64,000 nucleotides of DNA from positions 62,001-126,000 of the forward strand of contig NZ_JAHTKP010000018.1 in assembly GCF_019192735.1 (NCBI RefSeq), given 5' to 3'. Positions 15,883 through 24,477 of the stretch are shown piece by piece; positions within the stretch are counted from its first letter, which is position 1, and each line of letters starts with the position of its first letter. The DNA comes from Kitasatospora aureofaciens. GTDB lineage: Bacteria; Actinomycetota; Actinomycetes; Streptomycetales; Streptomycetaceae. Made by a program: the position numbers and the translations under genes. Below the pieces are notes generated by a model. The model had not been told where the DNA came from and ran no database searches. It worked only from the letters and a program-made list of their open reading frames with translations.

Positions 15883-16611
15883 CTACAGGGAGAGGACCAT
15901 GTCCTCCTCGGCGGCGAGCACCTCGCCCGTGAAGGCGGCACGGGCCTCGGCGAGCGGGCGGGTGCGGTCGCTGCCGGGCCAGAAGTGGGTGAGCAGGAGG
16001 CGCCGGGCGCCGGCGCGGGTGGCCCAGGCGGCGGCGTCGGCGGCACTCATCAGGCAGGGGTCGTCCGCCCGGTTCTCGACGGTGGTGCCGGCGATGAACA
16101 GGTCGGCGCCGGCAGCCAGTCGGGCGAGGGCGGGGGACGGTCCGGCGTCGCCGCTGTAGGCGAGGGTCAGGCCCGGCGCGGTCAACCGTACGCCCGCGTG
16201 CGGGACGTGATGGGGCAGCGGCTCGGCGTCCAGGCGCAGCGGTCCGACCTGGTGGCCGGCGGGCAGCGGGTGGACGTCGAAGACGTCGTGCAGGTCCTCG
16301 GTGGGTTCCATCGCCTGGACGCGGGCGATCACTCCGGGCGGGCAGTACAGGGGCAGGCGGGGGCCGCGCTGGGGGGCGAAGTAGCGGGCGCGGCACAGGG
16401 CGCTGAGGTCGGCGCAGTGGTCGGGGTGTTCGTGGGTGATCACGACGGCGTCCAGCCGGGCGGGGTCGCCGTGGGCCGCGAGCCGCGGGAACGTCGCGTA
16501 GCCGAGGTCCAGCACGAGGCGGAACCCGTCGTACTCCAGCAGGAAGCCGCTGGCGGCGCGCCCGGCCTCGGGCCAGGCTCCGCACGTTCCGAGGACGGTG
16601 ACTCTGCGCAT
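15883..16611 (-). CDS. Metallo-beta-lactamase-fold hydrolase (RNase Z-like)
   Basis: 242 residues. The metal-binding signature THEHPDHCADL is present, preceded by FLLEYDGFRLVLDLGYATF. Later ligands appear in LAYSGDAGPSP and the histidine of LLLTHFWPGS. The short compact form with GTCGAWPEAGRAASG at the start is typical of the RNase Z/phosphodiesterase-like branch, not lactamases. Substrate cannot be told. It is divergent from the pair of 91-residue genes. Confidence 0.88.
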   Translation of the reverse strand: MRRVTVLGTCGAWPEAGRAASGFLLEYDGFRLVLDLGYATFPRLAAHGDPARLDAVVITHEHPDHCADLSALCRARYFAPQRGPRLPLYCPPGVIARVQAMEPTEDLHDVFDVHPLPAGHQVGPLRLDAEPLPHHVPHAGVRLTAPGLTLAYSGDAGPSPALARLAAGADLFIAGTTVENRADDPCLMSAADAAAWATRAGARRLLLTHFWPGSDRTRPLAEARAAFTGEVLAAEEDMVLSL

Positions 16612-16712
16612 CGGACGATGATCCCACGCCGCCGGCCCGCACTTGCGGGCACTGGGGGTGGGCGCAGACTGGGAGGTGGGGGCGTGCGCCGAGGCGCTGT
16701 GGAGGTACCGCC

Positions 16713-16988
16713 ATGTCTGACGGAGTGGAACTGCGCGGAACCATGAGGAAGCTGGAGGACGTCGAGTTCGAAGTCGTCCACGTCACCATCGAGCTCGACG
16801 ACGACGAGGCGCGGCAGCAGTTGGAGAAGGATCCGAGTGGGACCGTCAAGCGGTTCCTGGAGTCGCAGGGGTACGTCGTCAACGGGATCACGGCGCCTGT
16901 CCCTCAGCCCGGTCAGCCGTACCACCCGGGATACATCCACATCCTCACCGGACGGGACGCGTCCAAGTGGTCCCCGGTCTTTCCGTGA
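16713..16988 (+). CDS. 91-residue unknown protein, paralogue 1
   Basis: ATG with GGAGG upstream, 91 codons. Key segments are VVHVTIELDDDEARQQLEKD, then PSGTVKRFLESQGYVVNGI, then a variable end finishing KWSPVFP. The next gene has exactly the same length and shares DP(S/A)G, the (K/R)RF(L/F)ESQG-x-VVNG block and the W-x-P ending. I recognise no family. A constant middle with a variable C-terminal third is seen in some peptide precursors but also in ordinary paralogues. Confidence 0.7.
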   Translation: MSDGVELRGTMRKLEDVEFEVVHVTIELDDDEARQQLEKDPSGTVKRFLESQGYVVNGITAPVPQPGQPYHPGYIHILTGRDASKWSPVFP

Positions 16989-17019
16989 GGGCGCGGGAAG
17001 GACGCGGGAAGGAGTTGCC

Positions 17020-17295
17020 ATGTCCGACGAAGCCGTGGTGCGCGGCCGTGCCGAGCGGGTGCGGGTGGGGACCGCCGAGATCTTCGAGGTGTACGTCGAG
17101 TCCGACGACGCGGTGCTCCGGGAACTCGATGCGGACCCGGCCGGGATGATCCGGCGGTTCTTCGAGTCCCAGGGGCAGGTGGTGAACGGGGTCGCCCTGA
17201 ACGACAACGGCGATCTGCCGCATCTGGGCGGGGGGCACTGGGCCCATGACAACAGCGATCAGGAGCGGTCCCACTGGTACCCGATCTACAAGTGA
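17020..17295 (+). CDS. 91-residue unknown protein, paralogue 2
   Basis: ATG with GGAAGGAG upstream, 31 nt after the first paralogue. It contains EIFEVYVESDDAVLRELDAD, PAGMIRRFFESQGQVVNGV, a histidine/glycine-rich stretch (LPHLGGGHWAHDN) and the end HWYPIYK. It is equal in length to its neighbour and clearly a tandem duplicate. Its end overlaps the converging downstream gene by 10 nt. Function unknown. Confidence 0.7.
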   Translation: MSDEAVVRGRAERVRVGTAEIFEVYVESDDAVLRELDADPAGMIRRFFESQGQVVNGVALNDNGDLPHLGGGHWAHDNSDQERSHWYPIYK

Positions 17296-18438
17296 GGTGT
17301 GCAGGCTGCGGCGGCGGCCAGGAGGGCGGGCAGGGGGCCCTGGAACGGGCGCATCAGGGTGTTGACCTCGTGCCAGAAGCCGGGGGCGGGTGGGTCCGTC
17401 GCCATGCGGTGGGCCAGGTGGTCGAGGGTCGCGGTGTGCAGGGCGGCGCGGCCGCCGCCGGGTTCCTGGGTGTCGGCGTGGAAGGCGGAGGTCTGGCCGA
17501 CGTGGCAGGCGACGGCGAGGGCGGGTTCACTGCCGGAGGAGCCAGTGGGGGCCGGTGGTCCAGCCGAGGAAGCGGCGGGCGGCGCCGGTCCCGGCAGGGC
17601 CGTGGCCGGCGGTGCCGCCGGGGGTGAACTCGCCGCCGGAGGTGATGAGGTGGAGGCCGGCCACGGCCGGGGCGAGGTGGGCGGGGTGGTCCCGGGTGAT
17701 CTCGTCGAGGACGGCGGCCCGGGCGCGGGGCGGGCAGAGGGACAGGTGGAACAGCATCTGGCGCCAGGCGAAGGCGGCGTTCTTCACCACCGGCAGCGGA
17801 CGGGGCAGGTGCCGGGCCTGCGTGGTCAGGCGGCAGACGGTGGTGAAGGCGCGCCGGGCGAGGGCGTCCCAGCCGTCGGGCGGGGTGATGGCGACCGGGC
17901 CGGCGAGGACGGCCAGGTTGTGGGTGGTGAGGATCTGCGCCTGCTCGATCACCGTGCCGTTGCCGGCCACCGACCGGGAGGCGTTCGTGCCGCCGGCGCG
18001 GCGCGCGCACAGGGCGGAGAAGTCCCAGGGGTCGGTGAGGGTGTAGACGCCGGCGCAGTCGATGCCGAAGTACCGTGCGTACAGGGTCCCTTCGAGCAGG
18101 TCTGCGGCGATCCGGGCGGCCGCGAGGTACTTCGGGGTGAAGCCGCCCATGAAGATGTCGGCGGCCAGCTCCTCCACGAACGGCAGCTGCGCGTCGGCCC
18201 GGCGGGCCAGCCCGGCCAGTTCGCTCACCAGCGGGTTGGGCAGGATCGTGCCGGGGAAGGTGCCCACGGCCAGTTCGCCGAGGCGGCGCAGCGTGGCGAG
18301 CCGGCTGTCGTGGGTGGCCGGGTCGGACTTCCCGCGATGGGGGTGCCCCCGGCTGAAGGCTGGGGGAGGTTCCGGGTAGCCGTTTTCGCCGTCAGGCGGA
18401 CCGGTGTTCACCCGCGGTGGCGGTGGGAGCGGCCTCAA
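17286..18438 (-). pseudogene. Unknown conserved protein with a frameshift near its C-terminus
   Basis: The first frame runs to a TGA at 17527-17529 and reads well as a helical protein: FVEELAADIFMGGFTPKYL, AARIAADLLEGTLYARYFG, ILTTHNLAVLAGPVAI, KNAAFAWRQMLFHLSL. Directly after, another frame continues convincingly without its own start codon: ALAVACHVGQTSAFHADTQE, TLDHLAHRMATDPPAP, GFWHEVNTLMRPFQGPLPAL, ending at 17286. One extra nucleotide near 17533-17542 explains both. The true start is unclear because a common intergenic repeat (18337-18370) lies within the upstream reading. Family unknown to me. Confidence 0.6.
18337..18370. repeat. Imperfect inverted repeat resembling a common streptomycete intergenic element
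   Basis: The segment ATGGGGGTGCCCCCGGCTGA, followed by AGGCTGGGGGAGGT, forms an imperfect hairpin of CCCCC-GGCT against AGCC-type and GGGGG arms. Very similar units are scattered through streptomycete genomes between genes. Here it falls inside the presumed 5' end of the unknown gene, so that gene probably begins after it. Confidence 0.5.
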
Positions 18439-18547
18439 GCAGGTGCGGAATCCCGGAGTTCATGGGCCCTCGGTCCGCGGCCGCTCGCACTGTCAGTGGG
18501 GTGTGCAAGTCTTCGGGGAGTCGAAGTGCGAAACGGATGATGACCCC

Positions 18548-19777
18548 ATGACGACATCAGTGACAGCCGAGAACGCCGGGTACGCCCGGTACACCTACCG
18601 GCTTCGCGTGTCGTCCACCGCGCTCGAAGCCCTAATGGGCGAGTGGGGCCGCTGTCGGTGGATCTGGAACGAGTGCGTCGCCAAGTCCCGGCAGACCCAC
18701 CTGTGGAACCGCAGCCGCCCGGAAGGGACGGAGAAGCGGACGTGCGGTCCAGCCCTGCTCAGCAAGATGCTGACCGAGGCACGCGTCAAGACGGCGTGGC
18801 TGCGTGCGGGAAGTTCGGTTCCGCAGCAGCAGATCATCCGGGACTTCGCCAGGTCCCGGGCGAAGGCGCAGAAGGACATCAAGGCCAGGCTGCCGATGAA
18901 GCAGCGGGCCGGTATGCCCAAGCCGAAGAAGAAGCGCGAGGCGTTGCCCACGCTCAACTACACCAGGCACGGGTTCCGGATCAGGGAGGACAGGCTCCAC
19001 CTCGCGGGCGGCATCGTGCTGACCGTGGTCTGGTCGCGGGACCTCCCGGCCGACCCGTCGTCGGTCCGGGTCCGTCAGGACGGCATCGGACACTGGTACT
19101 GCTCGTTCGTCGTCCCCGCCACCACCGAGCCGCTTCCCTCGACCGGTGCGGTGATCGGCATCGACTGGGGCGTCAAGGAGATCGCGACCACCACCAGCGA
19201 CACCCACGACCTGCCCCACCCCGAGCACGGCAGGAAGGCCGCCGCCCGGCTGGCCCGGTACGACCGGATGATGGCCCGACGCCGGCCCGCCAAGGGACAG
19301 GCCGGGTCGAAGGGCTACAAGCACGCCAAAAAGCAGCGTGCCAAGGCACACAAGAAGGTCGCCCGGCAACGTCAGGACACTGCCCGCAAGTGGGCCAAGG
19401 CCGTCGTCCGCGACCATGACGCAATCGCCGTCGAAGACTTCAGGCCGAAGTTCCTCGCCAAGACCACCATGGCCAAGAAAGCCGCCGACGCCACCATCGG
19501 CTCGGTCAAGCAGGCCCTGATCAAGATGGGCCGCAAGCACGGACGCGCCGTGCACCTTGTCCACCCCGCGCACACCACGATGGACTGCGCGCGCTGCGGA
19601 GCGAGAGCCAAGCACGCACTGCCGCTGGGAATGCGCACCTACACCTGCACCGCCTGCGGAACCGTCTCCCCACGGGACAAGAACTCCGCACGCGTGATGC
19701 TCGTCAGGGCTGGTCTGTGCCCTGCTGATGTCGAGAGCGGAAGACCTCCCGGATCGCCGGTCCGAAAGGCTGCTTGA
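18548..19777 (+). CDS. tnpB: TnpB (IS200/IS605-type RNA-guided nuclease)
   Basis: 409 residues from the ATG at 18548. All nuclease parts are present: RuvC-I aspartate in VIGIDWGVKEIA, RuvC-II glutamate in AIAVEDFRPKFL, a zinc finger (CARCGARAKHALPLGMRTYT, then CTACG) and RuvC-III aspartate in SPRDKNSARVML. TnpB cuts DNA guided by an omega-RNA transcribed from the element's right end. No TnpA transposase is next to it, so the element may be mobile only in trans. Helix WGRCRWIWNECVAKS at the start is typical of the family. It looks catalytically intact. Confidence 0.92.
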   Translation: MTTSVTAENAGYARYTYRLRVSSTALEALMGEWGRCRWIWNECVAKSRQTHLWNRSRPEGTEKRTCGPALLSKMLTEARVKTAWLRAGSSVPQQQIIRDFARSRAKAQKDIKARLPMKQRAGMPKPKKKREALPTLNYTRHGFRIREDRLHLAGGIVLTVVWSRDLPADPSSVRVRQDGIGHWYCSFVVPATTEPLPSTGAVIGIDWGVKEIATTTSDTHDLPHPEHGRKAAARLARYDRMMARRRPAKGQAGSKGYKHAKKQRAKAHKKVARQRQDTARKWAKAVVRDHDAIAVEDFRPKFLAKTTMAKKAADATIGSVKQALIKMGRKHGRAVHLVHPAHTTMDCARCGARAKHALPLGMRTYTCTACGTVSPRDKNSARVMLVRAGLCPADVESGRPPGSPVRKAA

Positions 19778-19782
19778 GTCAG

Positions 19783-19815
19783 AAATCCCACGGCTTCAGC
19801 CGGGGGAGCAGTCAA
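19783..19815 (+). mobile_element. Right end / omega-RNA 3' hairpin of TnpB element 1
   Basis: Six nt after the TnpB stop begins AATCCCACGGCTTCAGCCGG, then GGGAGCAGTCAA. The CGGCT-TC-AGCCG hairpin and terminal TCAA match the right end of the second TnpB element in this window (62755-62787). By the known TnpB rule the guide is the flanking DNA just after the end: TGAGCTACACGTCGCTGGCT (19816-19835). The left end could not be placed. Confidence 0.7.
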
Positions 19816-19920
19816 TGAGCTACACGTCGCTGGCTGGCTGGCTGGGGGGGTGGGGCCGGGGGCGGCAATATCCGCGCCCGCGCCCGGTCAGGCGTCGCGG
19901 GTGCCTGCCGGTGCGACGGT

Positions 19921-21261
19921 TCAGGTGCCGGTCGGGGCGGGTGCGGGGAGGAGGTGCCGGGCGACCAGGTCGGCGTGGACCTGCTCCAGGTGGGAGGTCT
20001 CGCCGGCGGCGGGGTTGGGTCCCGTCGCCGTCGGGACGGTGACGCCGGCCAGCGGGTCGTCCGTGCGCGGGGCCGTGAGGCCGAGGACGGCGCCCACGTC
20101 GGGAGCGGCCTTGTCACGGGCGGTCAGGCACGGCAGGTTCCAGCGCCGCTGCACGGTCCTGAGCACGCTGGTGTGGTCGAGCGGGGTCGTCCCGTCGGGC
20201 ACCCGGAAGACGGTCCCGGCCGGGATGAGGGGCGAGACCAGCAGCGCCGGCACGCGGACCCCGTAGCGGGTGAAGTCGAAGCCGAACTCGCCGGGCGAAC
20301 CGTCCGGCGCCACCGCGCCGTTCGGCGGCGGCACGTGGTCGTAGCAGCCGCCGTGCTCGTCGTAGGTGATGACCAGCAGCGTCTTGTCCCAGCCCGGCCC
20401 CTGGCGAAGCGCGTAGTACACGTCGTGCATGAGCTGCTCGCCCAGGGCGACGTCGTAGTTGGGGTGCTGGCTGTTGCCGGTGGAGGACCAGCTCGGCTCC
20501 AGGAACGTGAACGCGGGCAGGGTGCCGTTCGCCGCGGCCTTCCGGAAGTCGGTGAACACGCCGAAGTGGGAGGCGTCCGCGGCCTGGATGTCCGGGAAGT
20601 TCCCCCGGGTGAGCGGCTGCGCGCTGTAGCCGTACACGGCCCAGCCGAGGTTGTTGCGGGAGAGCAGGCCGAAGATGGACGGCACGGTGAACGTGTGGGT
20701 GGCGTCGTCCATGTGCCCCTGACTGGTGGCCGCGCAGGCGAACGCCCGGTTGGGCAGCGTCTCGGTCGGCGCGGGGGCGTACCAGTGGTCGCACACGGCG
20801 TAGCCGCGGGCCAGCGCGGACATCACGGGGAGCGTCTGCGGCGCGAAGCAGCCCATGATGCTGTGCGCGGTGGTGCCCGGGTAGACCGAACGGCCTTGCT
20901 GCGCCCGCAGGGTGAGGGTGGTGGCGAAGTTGGTGACGAAGCCGTGGTTGCCCGGGGGCTGGGTGCCGGGGGCGGTGGTGCCGTACAGCTGCTGGTTGGT
21001 GGCCTGGAAGCCTTCGCCGGGGTCCGCGCCCGGCATGTAGTACGCGCCGGGGGTGGTCGGCTCGATGCGGAAGACCGGGGCCTGCGCGCCGGTCGGGTCC
21101 GGGTTGGACTCCTGGCCGGTCAGCCCCTCGTAGGGGTGGCCGGCGGGAGAGACGTTGCCCTGGTCGGTGTAGAGGAAGCCGAGCATGTGGTCGAACGAGC
21201 GGTTCTCCAGCATCAGGACCACGATGTGGTCGATGGCCCCGAGTTGGTCGGCGGTCGTCAT
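19921..21261 (-). CDS. Phosphoesterase / phospholipase C family protein
   Basis: 446 residues from an ATG with GGAGG upstream. The family signature is at the very start, IDHIVVLMLENRSFDHMLGF. Later come VCDHWYAPAPTETLPNRAF, FLEPSWSS, and VITYDEHGGCYDHVPPPNG, which holds the second group of metal ligands. Family members hydrolyse phosphatidylcholine or related phosphoesters and are often exported by the Tat pathway; no signal peptide is visible here, so this one may be cytoplasmic or secreted another way. It is convergent with the end of TnpB element 1. Confidence 0.9.
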   Translation of the reverse strand: MTTADQLGAIDHIVVLMLENRSFDHMLGFLYTDQGNVSPAGHPYEGLTGQESNPDPTGAQAPVFRIEPTTPGAYYMPGADPGEGFQATNQQLYGTTAPGTQPPGNHGFVTNFATTLTLRAQQGRSVYPGTTAHSIMGCFAPQTLPVMSALARGYAVCDHWYAPAPTETLPNRAFACAATSQGHMDDATHTFTVPSIFGLLSRNNLGWAVYGYSAQPLTRGNFPDIQAADASHFGVFTDFRKAAANGTLPAFTFLEPSWSSTGNSQHPNYDVALGEQLMHDVYYALRQGPGWDKTLLVITYDEHGGCYDHVPPPNGAVAPDGSPGEFGFDFTRYGVRVPALLVSPLIPAGTVFRVPDGTTPLDHTSVLRTVQRRWNLPCLTARDKAAPDVGAVLGLTAPRTDDPLAGVTVPTATGPNPAAGETSHLEQVHADLVARHLLPAPAPTGT

Positions 21262-21459
21262 GTCTGCGCCTCCAGGTGATTCCGTAGCGTTTACATCCGG
21301 GCACGAAGCGTAGTCGACGGAGGGTCCTGGCCGGGCCTCGCGGCGCCGTCGCGGGCGGGGCGGCGGGGCCGCGCGAGGGCGGGCGGGCGGATCTGACCTG
21401 ACGGTATGACCACGGGGGTCGGCAGACGGTTTGTCAGAGGGGCCTGCCAGGATGCCCCC

Positions 21460-22164
21460 ATGCTCGCGACCTGTCCTGACCTGGGCCTTACCGGCCCGCT
21501 GCCCATGCCCTCGCTGTGCGGGGAGTTCGAGGTGCACCTGACCGTGGAGGCCGGTGCCGCCGACGCGCTGGCCGCGTGGGCCGCCGGCCACGGCCTGGCG
21601 TTCACCCACATCCTGCTCGCCCGGGGCGCCGCGGTGTCGCAGCCGATGCTCACCCTGCGTGCGTCCGGCACGCTCGACGAGGCCGCCGCGGCGGCCGCCC
21701 GGGCGGCGGAGCGCCTGGCGGGTGCGGGGTTCGCCGTGCTGCGGGCGAAGATCGAGGCCGCGCCCTGGGCGGACGGCGTCCCGGCCTCGGACCCCGAGGC
21801 GGCGCAGCACGGGCCGCTGCGGTACTTCGAGCACCACGTCAAGCTGCTGCTCACCGCCGGCGAGGACACCGACCGGTTGGCCGCGCTGGCCGTGCGGCAC
21901 GGCGCGCACCTGTCGCGCAACGTGCGCCGGGTGCGGGCGGACGGGCTGCGCGAGCGGTTCGTCACGCAGCGCTGCCGCCTGGTGGGGCTGGCCACGGCCG
22001 GCCGGCGGCTGGAGGCGCTGCTGGCCGAGCTGGCGGCGGAGGCGCGTCATGTCGCCTCGGTGGAGCGGGAGTTCGTCGCCCTGGACAGCGACGAGGCGCT
22101 GGACGCGGGCTGGATCGCCGAGGGCCGTACCGGAGCGTGGCGCGGAGAGGGCGTGGCGCGGTGA
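21460..22164 (+). CDS. Unknown protein upstream of AbiEii-like gene
   Basis: 234 residues from the ATG at 21460, which has AGGA upstream; a start at 21406 is less likely. It begins MLATCPDLGLTGPLP, then GEFEVHLTVEAGAADALAAW, GLAFTHILLARGAAVSQPML, YFEHHVKLLL, and VEREFVALDSDEALDAGW. No family is recognised. It overlaps the nucleotidyltransferase gene by 4 nt (GTGA), so the two are probably translated together. A partner or antitoxin role is inference from position only. Confidence 0.7.
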   Translation: MLATCPDLGLTGPLPMPSLCGEFEVHLTVEAGAADALAAWAAGHGLAFTHILLARGAAVSQPMLTLRASGTLDEAAAAAARAAERLAGAGFAVLRAKIEAAPWADGVPASDPEAAQHGPLRYFEHHVKLLLTAGEDTDRLAALAVRHGAHLSRNVRRVRADGLRERFVTQRCRLVGLATAGRRLEALLAELAAEARHVASVEREFVALDSDEALDAGWIAEGRTGAWRGEGVAR

Positions 22165-23468
22165 CCGACGACCGGATGGTGGCGTGGGAGGGCCTGCCGT
22201 ACGGGCCGTGGGAGGACGCGGTGCTGCCGAAGCGGCCTCCGTCGGAGGAGATCCGCGCGGAGCGGGACCTGCCCCGGAGCGTGCGCCCGATCGACGACGC
22301 GGCGGTCACCCAGCAGCCCGTCTTCGACCCCGCCCTGGCCGGGTACGCCCGGGCGCTGCGGCCCAGCGAGCCCGCCTTCGCCGACCCGCAGGTCGCCGCG
22401 CGCTGGCTGGCCGCCCGGCGGGAGGCGCTGAACACCGTGCTCTCCGCCGTCGCCCGGTCCGCGTGGGCGGAGCACCTGGTGCTGCGCGGCAGCGTGCTGC
22501 TGCGGGCCTGGTACGGCGAGGAGGCCCGCGAGCCGGGCGATCTGGACTTCGTGGTGCGGCCGGCGGACTGGCTGCTGGAGGACGAGCGCACCCACCGCAT
22601 GATCGGTGAACTCGCTGCGGGCGCCGAGCAGTTGTCGGAGCAGTTGGCAGAGAAGCTCTCCGGGCAGGGTGGGCGGGTGCGGCTGCACGCCGACCGGGCG
22701 GTCTGCGACGAGATCTGGACCTACGGCCGCGTGCCCGGCCGCCGCCTGGTGCTGCCGTGGACGGCGCCGGGCGTGCCGGAGGGCACGGTCCAGCTGGACT
22801 TCGTCTTCACCGAGCACCTGCCCGCCGAGCCGCAGCGCTGCGAACTGCCCGGCGTCGACGGCGAGTTGGTCACGGCCACGCCGGAGCTGTCGCTGGCCTG
22901 GAAGATCCTCTGGCTGATCTCGGACAACCACCCGCAGGGCAAGGACCTCTACGACGCGGTGCTGCTCGCGCGCTCCGCGGACGTCCCGTACGAGCTGCTG
23001 CGGGACGTGTTCCTACAGGCGGACGAGAGCGTGGCGCGGTGGCCGGTGGTGCCCGACCAGATCGAGGAACTCGACGTCGACTGGGACGAGTTCGCCAAGG
23101 ACCACCCCGGCTTCGCGGAGCCGGTCGAGGAGTACCCGGCGCAGCTGCTCGCCGGGCTCGCCGCGACCTTCGCCGGGCGCAGCGAGTACGCGCTGCGCGC
23201 GCTGTGGCTGGCGCCGCTGGTGGAGGAGCTGCGGGAGGTGCTGGCGCGCGAGGGCATGGAGGCGGTGCAGCGCCACCTGGCGGAGCGCCACATGCCGACG
23301 GGCGACTCCCTTGTCGTGACCTGCGAGTTGCTGGGCGGCGACCTGGAACAGGCCCGCCGGGCCGTGACCGCGCACTTCGGGGGCGAGTCGGACTGGCGCG
23401 CCGCGCTGGTGCGGGAGGCCTTCGACCGGTTCGCGGCGGAGTGCGGGCCGGGAGGAGGGGAGGCGTGA
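22161..23468 (+). CDS. AbiEii/AbiGii-type nucleotidyltransferase
   Basis: 435 residues from a GTG within the previous stop. The nucleotidyltransferase core is VLRGSVLLRAWYGEEAREPG followed by DLDFVVRP (G-S motif and metal-binding DLD). A third acidic strand is in GTVQLDFVFTEHL, and ELSLAWKILWLI with GKDLYDAVLLAR follows the AbiEii pattern. In AbiE systems such enzymes are toxins that transfer nucleotides to cellular RNA. No AbiEi-like antitoxin is adjacent; the flanking genes are of unknown family. Confidence 0.78.
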   Translation: MTDDRMVAWEGLPYGPWEDAVLPKRPPSEEIRAERDLPRSVRPIDDAAVTQQPVFDPALAGYARALRPSEPAFADPQVAARWLAARREALNTVLSAVARSAWAEHLVLRGSVLLRAWYGEEAREPGDLDFVVRPADWLLEDERTHRMIGELAAGAEQLSEQLAEKLSGQGGRVRLHADRAVCDEIWTYGRVPGRRLVLPWTAPGVPEGTVQLDFVFTEHLPAEPQRCELPGVDGELVTATPELSLAWKILWLISDNHPQGKDLYDAVLLARSADVPYELLRDVFLQADESVARWPVVPDQIEELDVDWDEFAKDHPGFAEPVEEYPAQLLAGLAATFAGRSEYALRALWLAPLVEELREVLAREGMEAVQRHLAERHMPTGDSLVVTCELLGGDLEQARRAVTAHFGGESDWRAALVREAFDRFAAECGPGGGEA

Positions 23469-24007
23469 ATCTGTCGTTCGAGCCGCCGCCCCCGTACGAC
23501 CTCGGGCCGGACCCGGACCTCGGGCTGTGGCTGGCCGAGGTGGCCCGCGAGACGGACCGGATCGTCCACCTCGGGCCGGACGACGGCCGCGGGCACGGGC
23601 AGTTGTGCTGGGACGTGCTGGAGCCCACCGGGCTGCTCCGGCCGCACTGCGGGCACTGCACGCACGGGCACGGCGGACCGCGGAGCGCACAGCAGGCGGA
23701 CTCCGCGCTGAAGATCCACGTCCCGCCGCAGGAGGCGGCGCCGTGGATCGCCGCCACGCTCGTCCGCAACCTCGTCTTCCGGGGCGAGGAAGGGGACGTA
23801 CGGCCGGTGGCCGAGGCCGTCGGCGCCGGCCTGGTGGCACTGCTCGGCCCGCAGGCCCAGTGGCGCGCCAACGGCTGCGTCGCGTACCGGGAGGGCGCGC
23901 GGGGCAACGTCGGGTGGAGCCCCGTCACCGAGGCGACCTTCGACGCCGCCGTCGTCGGGATCGGCAACGGTCACGCCGTGGTGATCGTGGCGACCGGCGA
24001 GGACTGA
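23465..24007 (+). CDS. Unknown protein downstream of AbiEii-like gene
   Basis: 180 residues from a GTG that overlaps the previous stop. It starts MNLSFEPPPPYDLGPDPDLG, has PHCGHCTHGHGG (possible metal site), ALKIHVPPQEAAPWIAATLV, and ends with a hydrophobic strand VVGIGNGHAVVIVATGED. No family recognised. It is the third gene of a tightly overlapping operon with the nucleotidyltransferase. Confidence 0.65.
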   Translation: MNLSFEPPPPYDLGPDPDLGLWLAEVARETDRIVHLGPDDGRGHGQLCWDVLEPTGLLRPHCGHCTHGHGGPRSAQQADSALKIHVPPQEAAPWIAATLVRNLVFRGEEGDVRPVAEAVGAGLVALLGPQAQWRANGCVAYREGARGNVGWSPVTEATFDAAVVGIGNGHAVVIVATGED

Positions 24008-24121
24008 TGCCTCCCGCTCCTTCTAACCATGGCAGAACTATTGACGGGTTATCAGCTCTGATTGCATGGTGATAGCTCGCTCGTTCATTTCAGCTCTCAG
24101 CTCTCAAGTCGAGGTGCGGGG

Positions 24122-24441
24122 ATGGCCATGCGCAGCAGGGTTGCCGGGCTGGTGTCGGCCGGGGTGATGCTCGCCGTGTGGCGGGGGTGCAGTTCACGGC
24201 GGCGGGTCCGGCGGACGCGGCGCCGCCGTGCTACAGGTTCTGGAACCTGCACGGCGGCGAGACGATGTGTCCGACGTACGACGTGTTCAGGGTGGTTCTG
24301 GGCTGCGTGCACGACGGTGCGACCTACACCGTCGAAGGCCCGTGGGTCCGCCGAGGCGAGATCTCGTCGGCGCGGTGCAACAGCGGCGACCCGCTGGAGA
24401 AGGCGACGAACCCGCCGACTGTGTGGTGGGAAGAGGGCTGA
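24122..24441 (+). pseudogene. Small secreted cysteine-containing protein, frameshifted in its signal peptide
   Basis: From the ATG at 24122 (GAGG upstream) the protein starts like a signal peptide, MRSRVAGLVSAGVMLAV. At 24176-24179 (GTGTGG) the frame breaks; the mature part continues in another frame as AGVQFTAAGPADAAPPCYRF, LHGGETMCPTYDVFRVV, LGCVHDGATYTVEGPWV. Removing one TG dinucleotide gives a continuous signal peptide with an AxA cleavage site. The mature part has four cysteines. A 2-nt duplication or a sequencing error is likely. Confidence 0.6.
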
Positions 24442-24477
24442 TCCGGGGGGATGCGGGGCGGCCTGCCCGGGCCGGCG

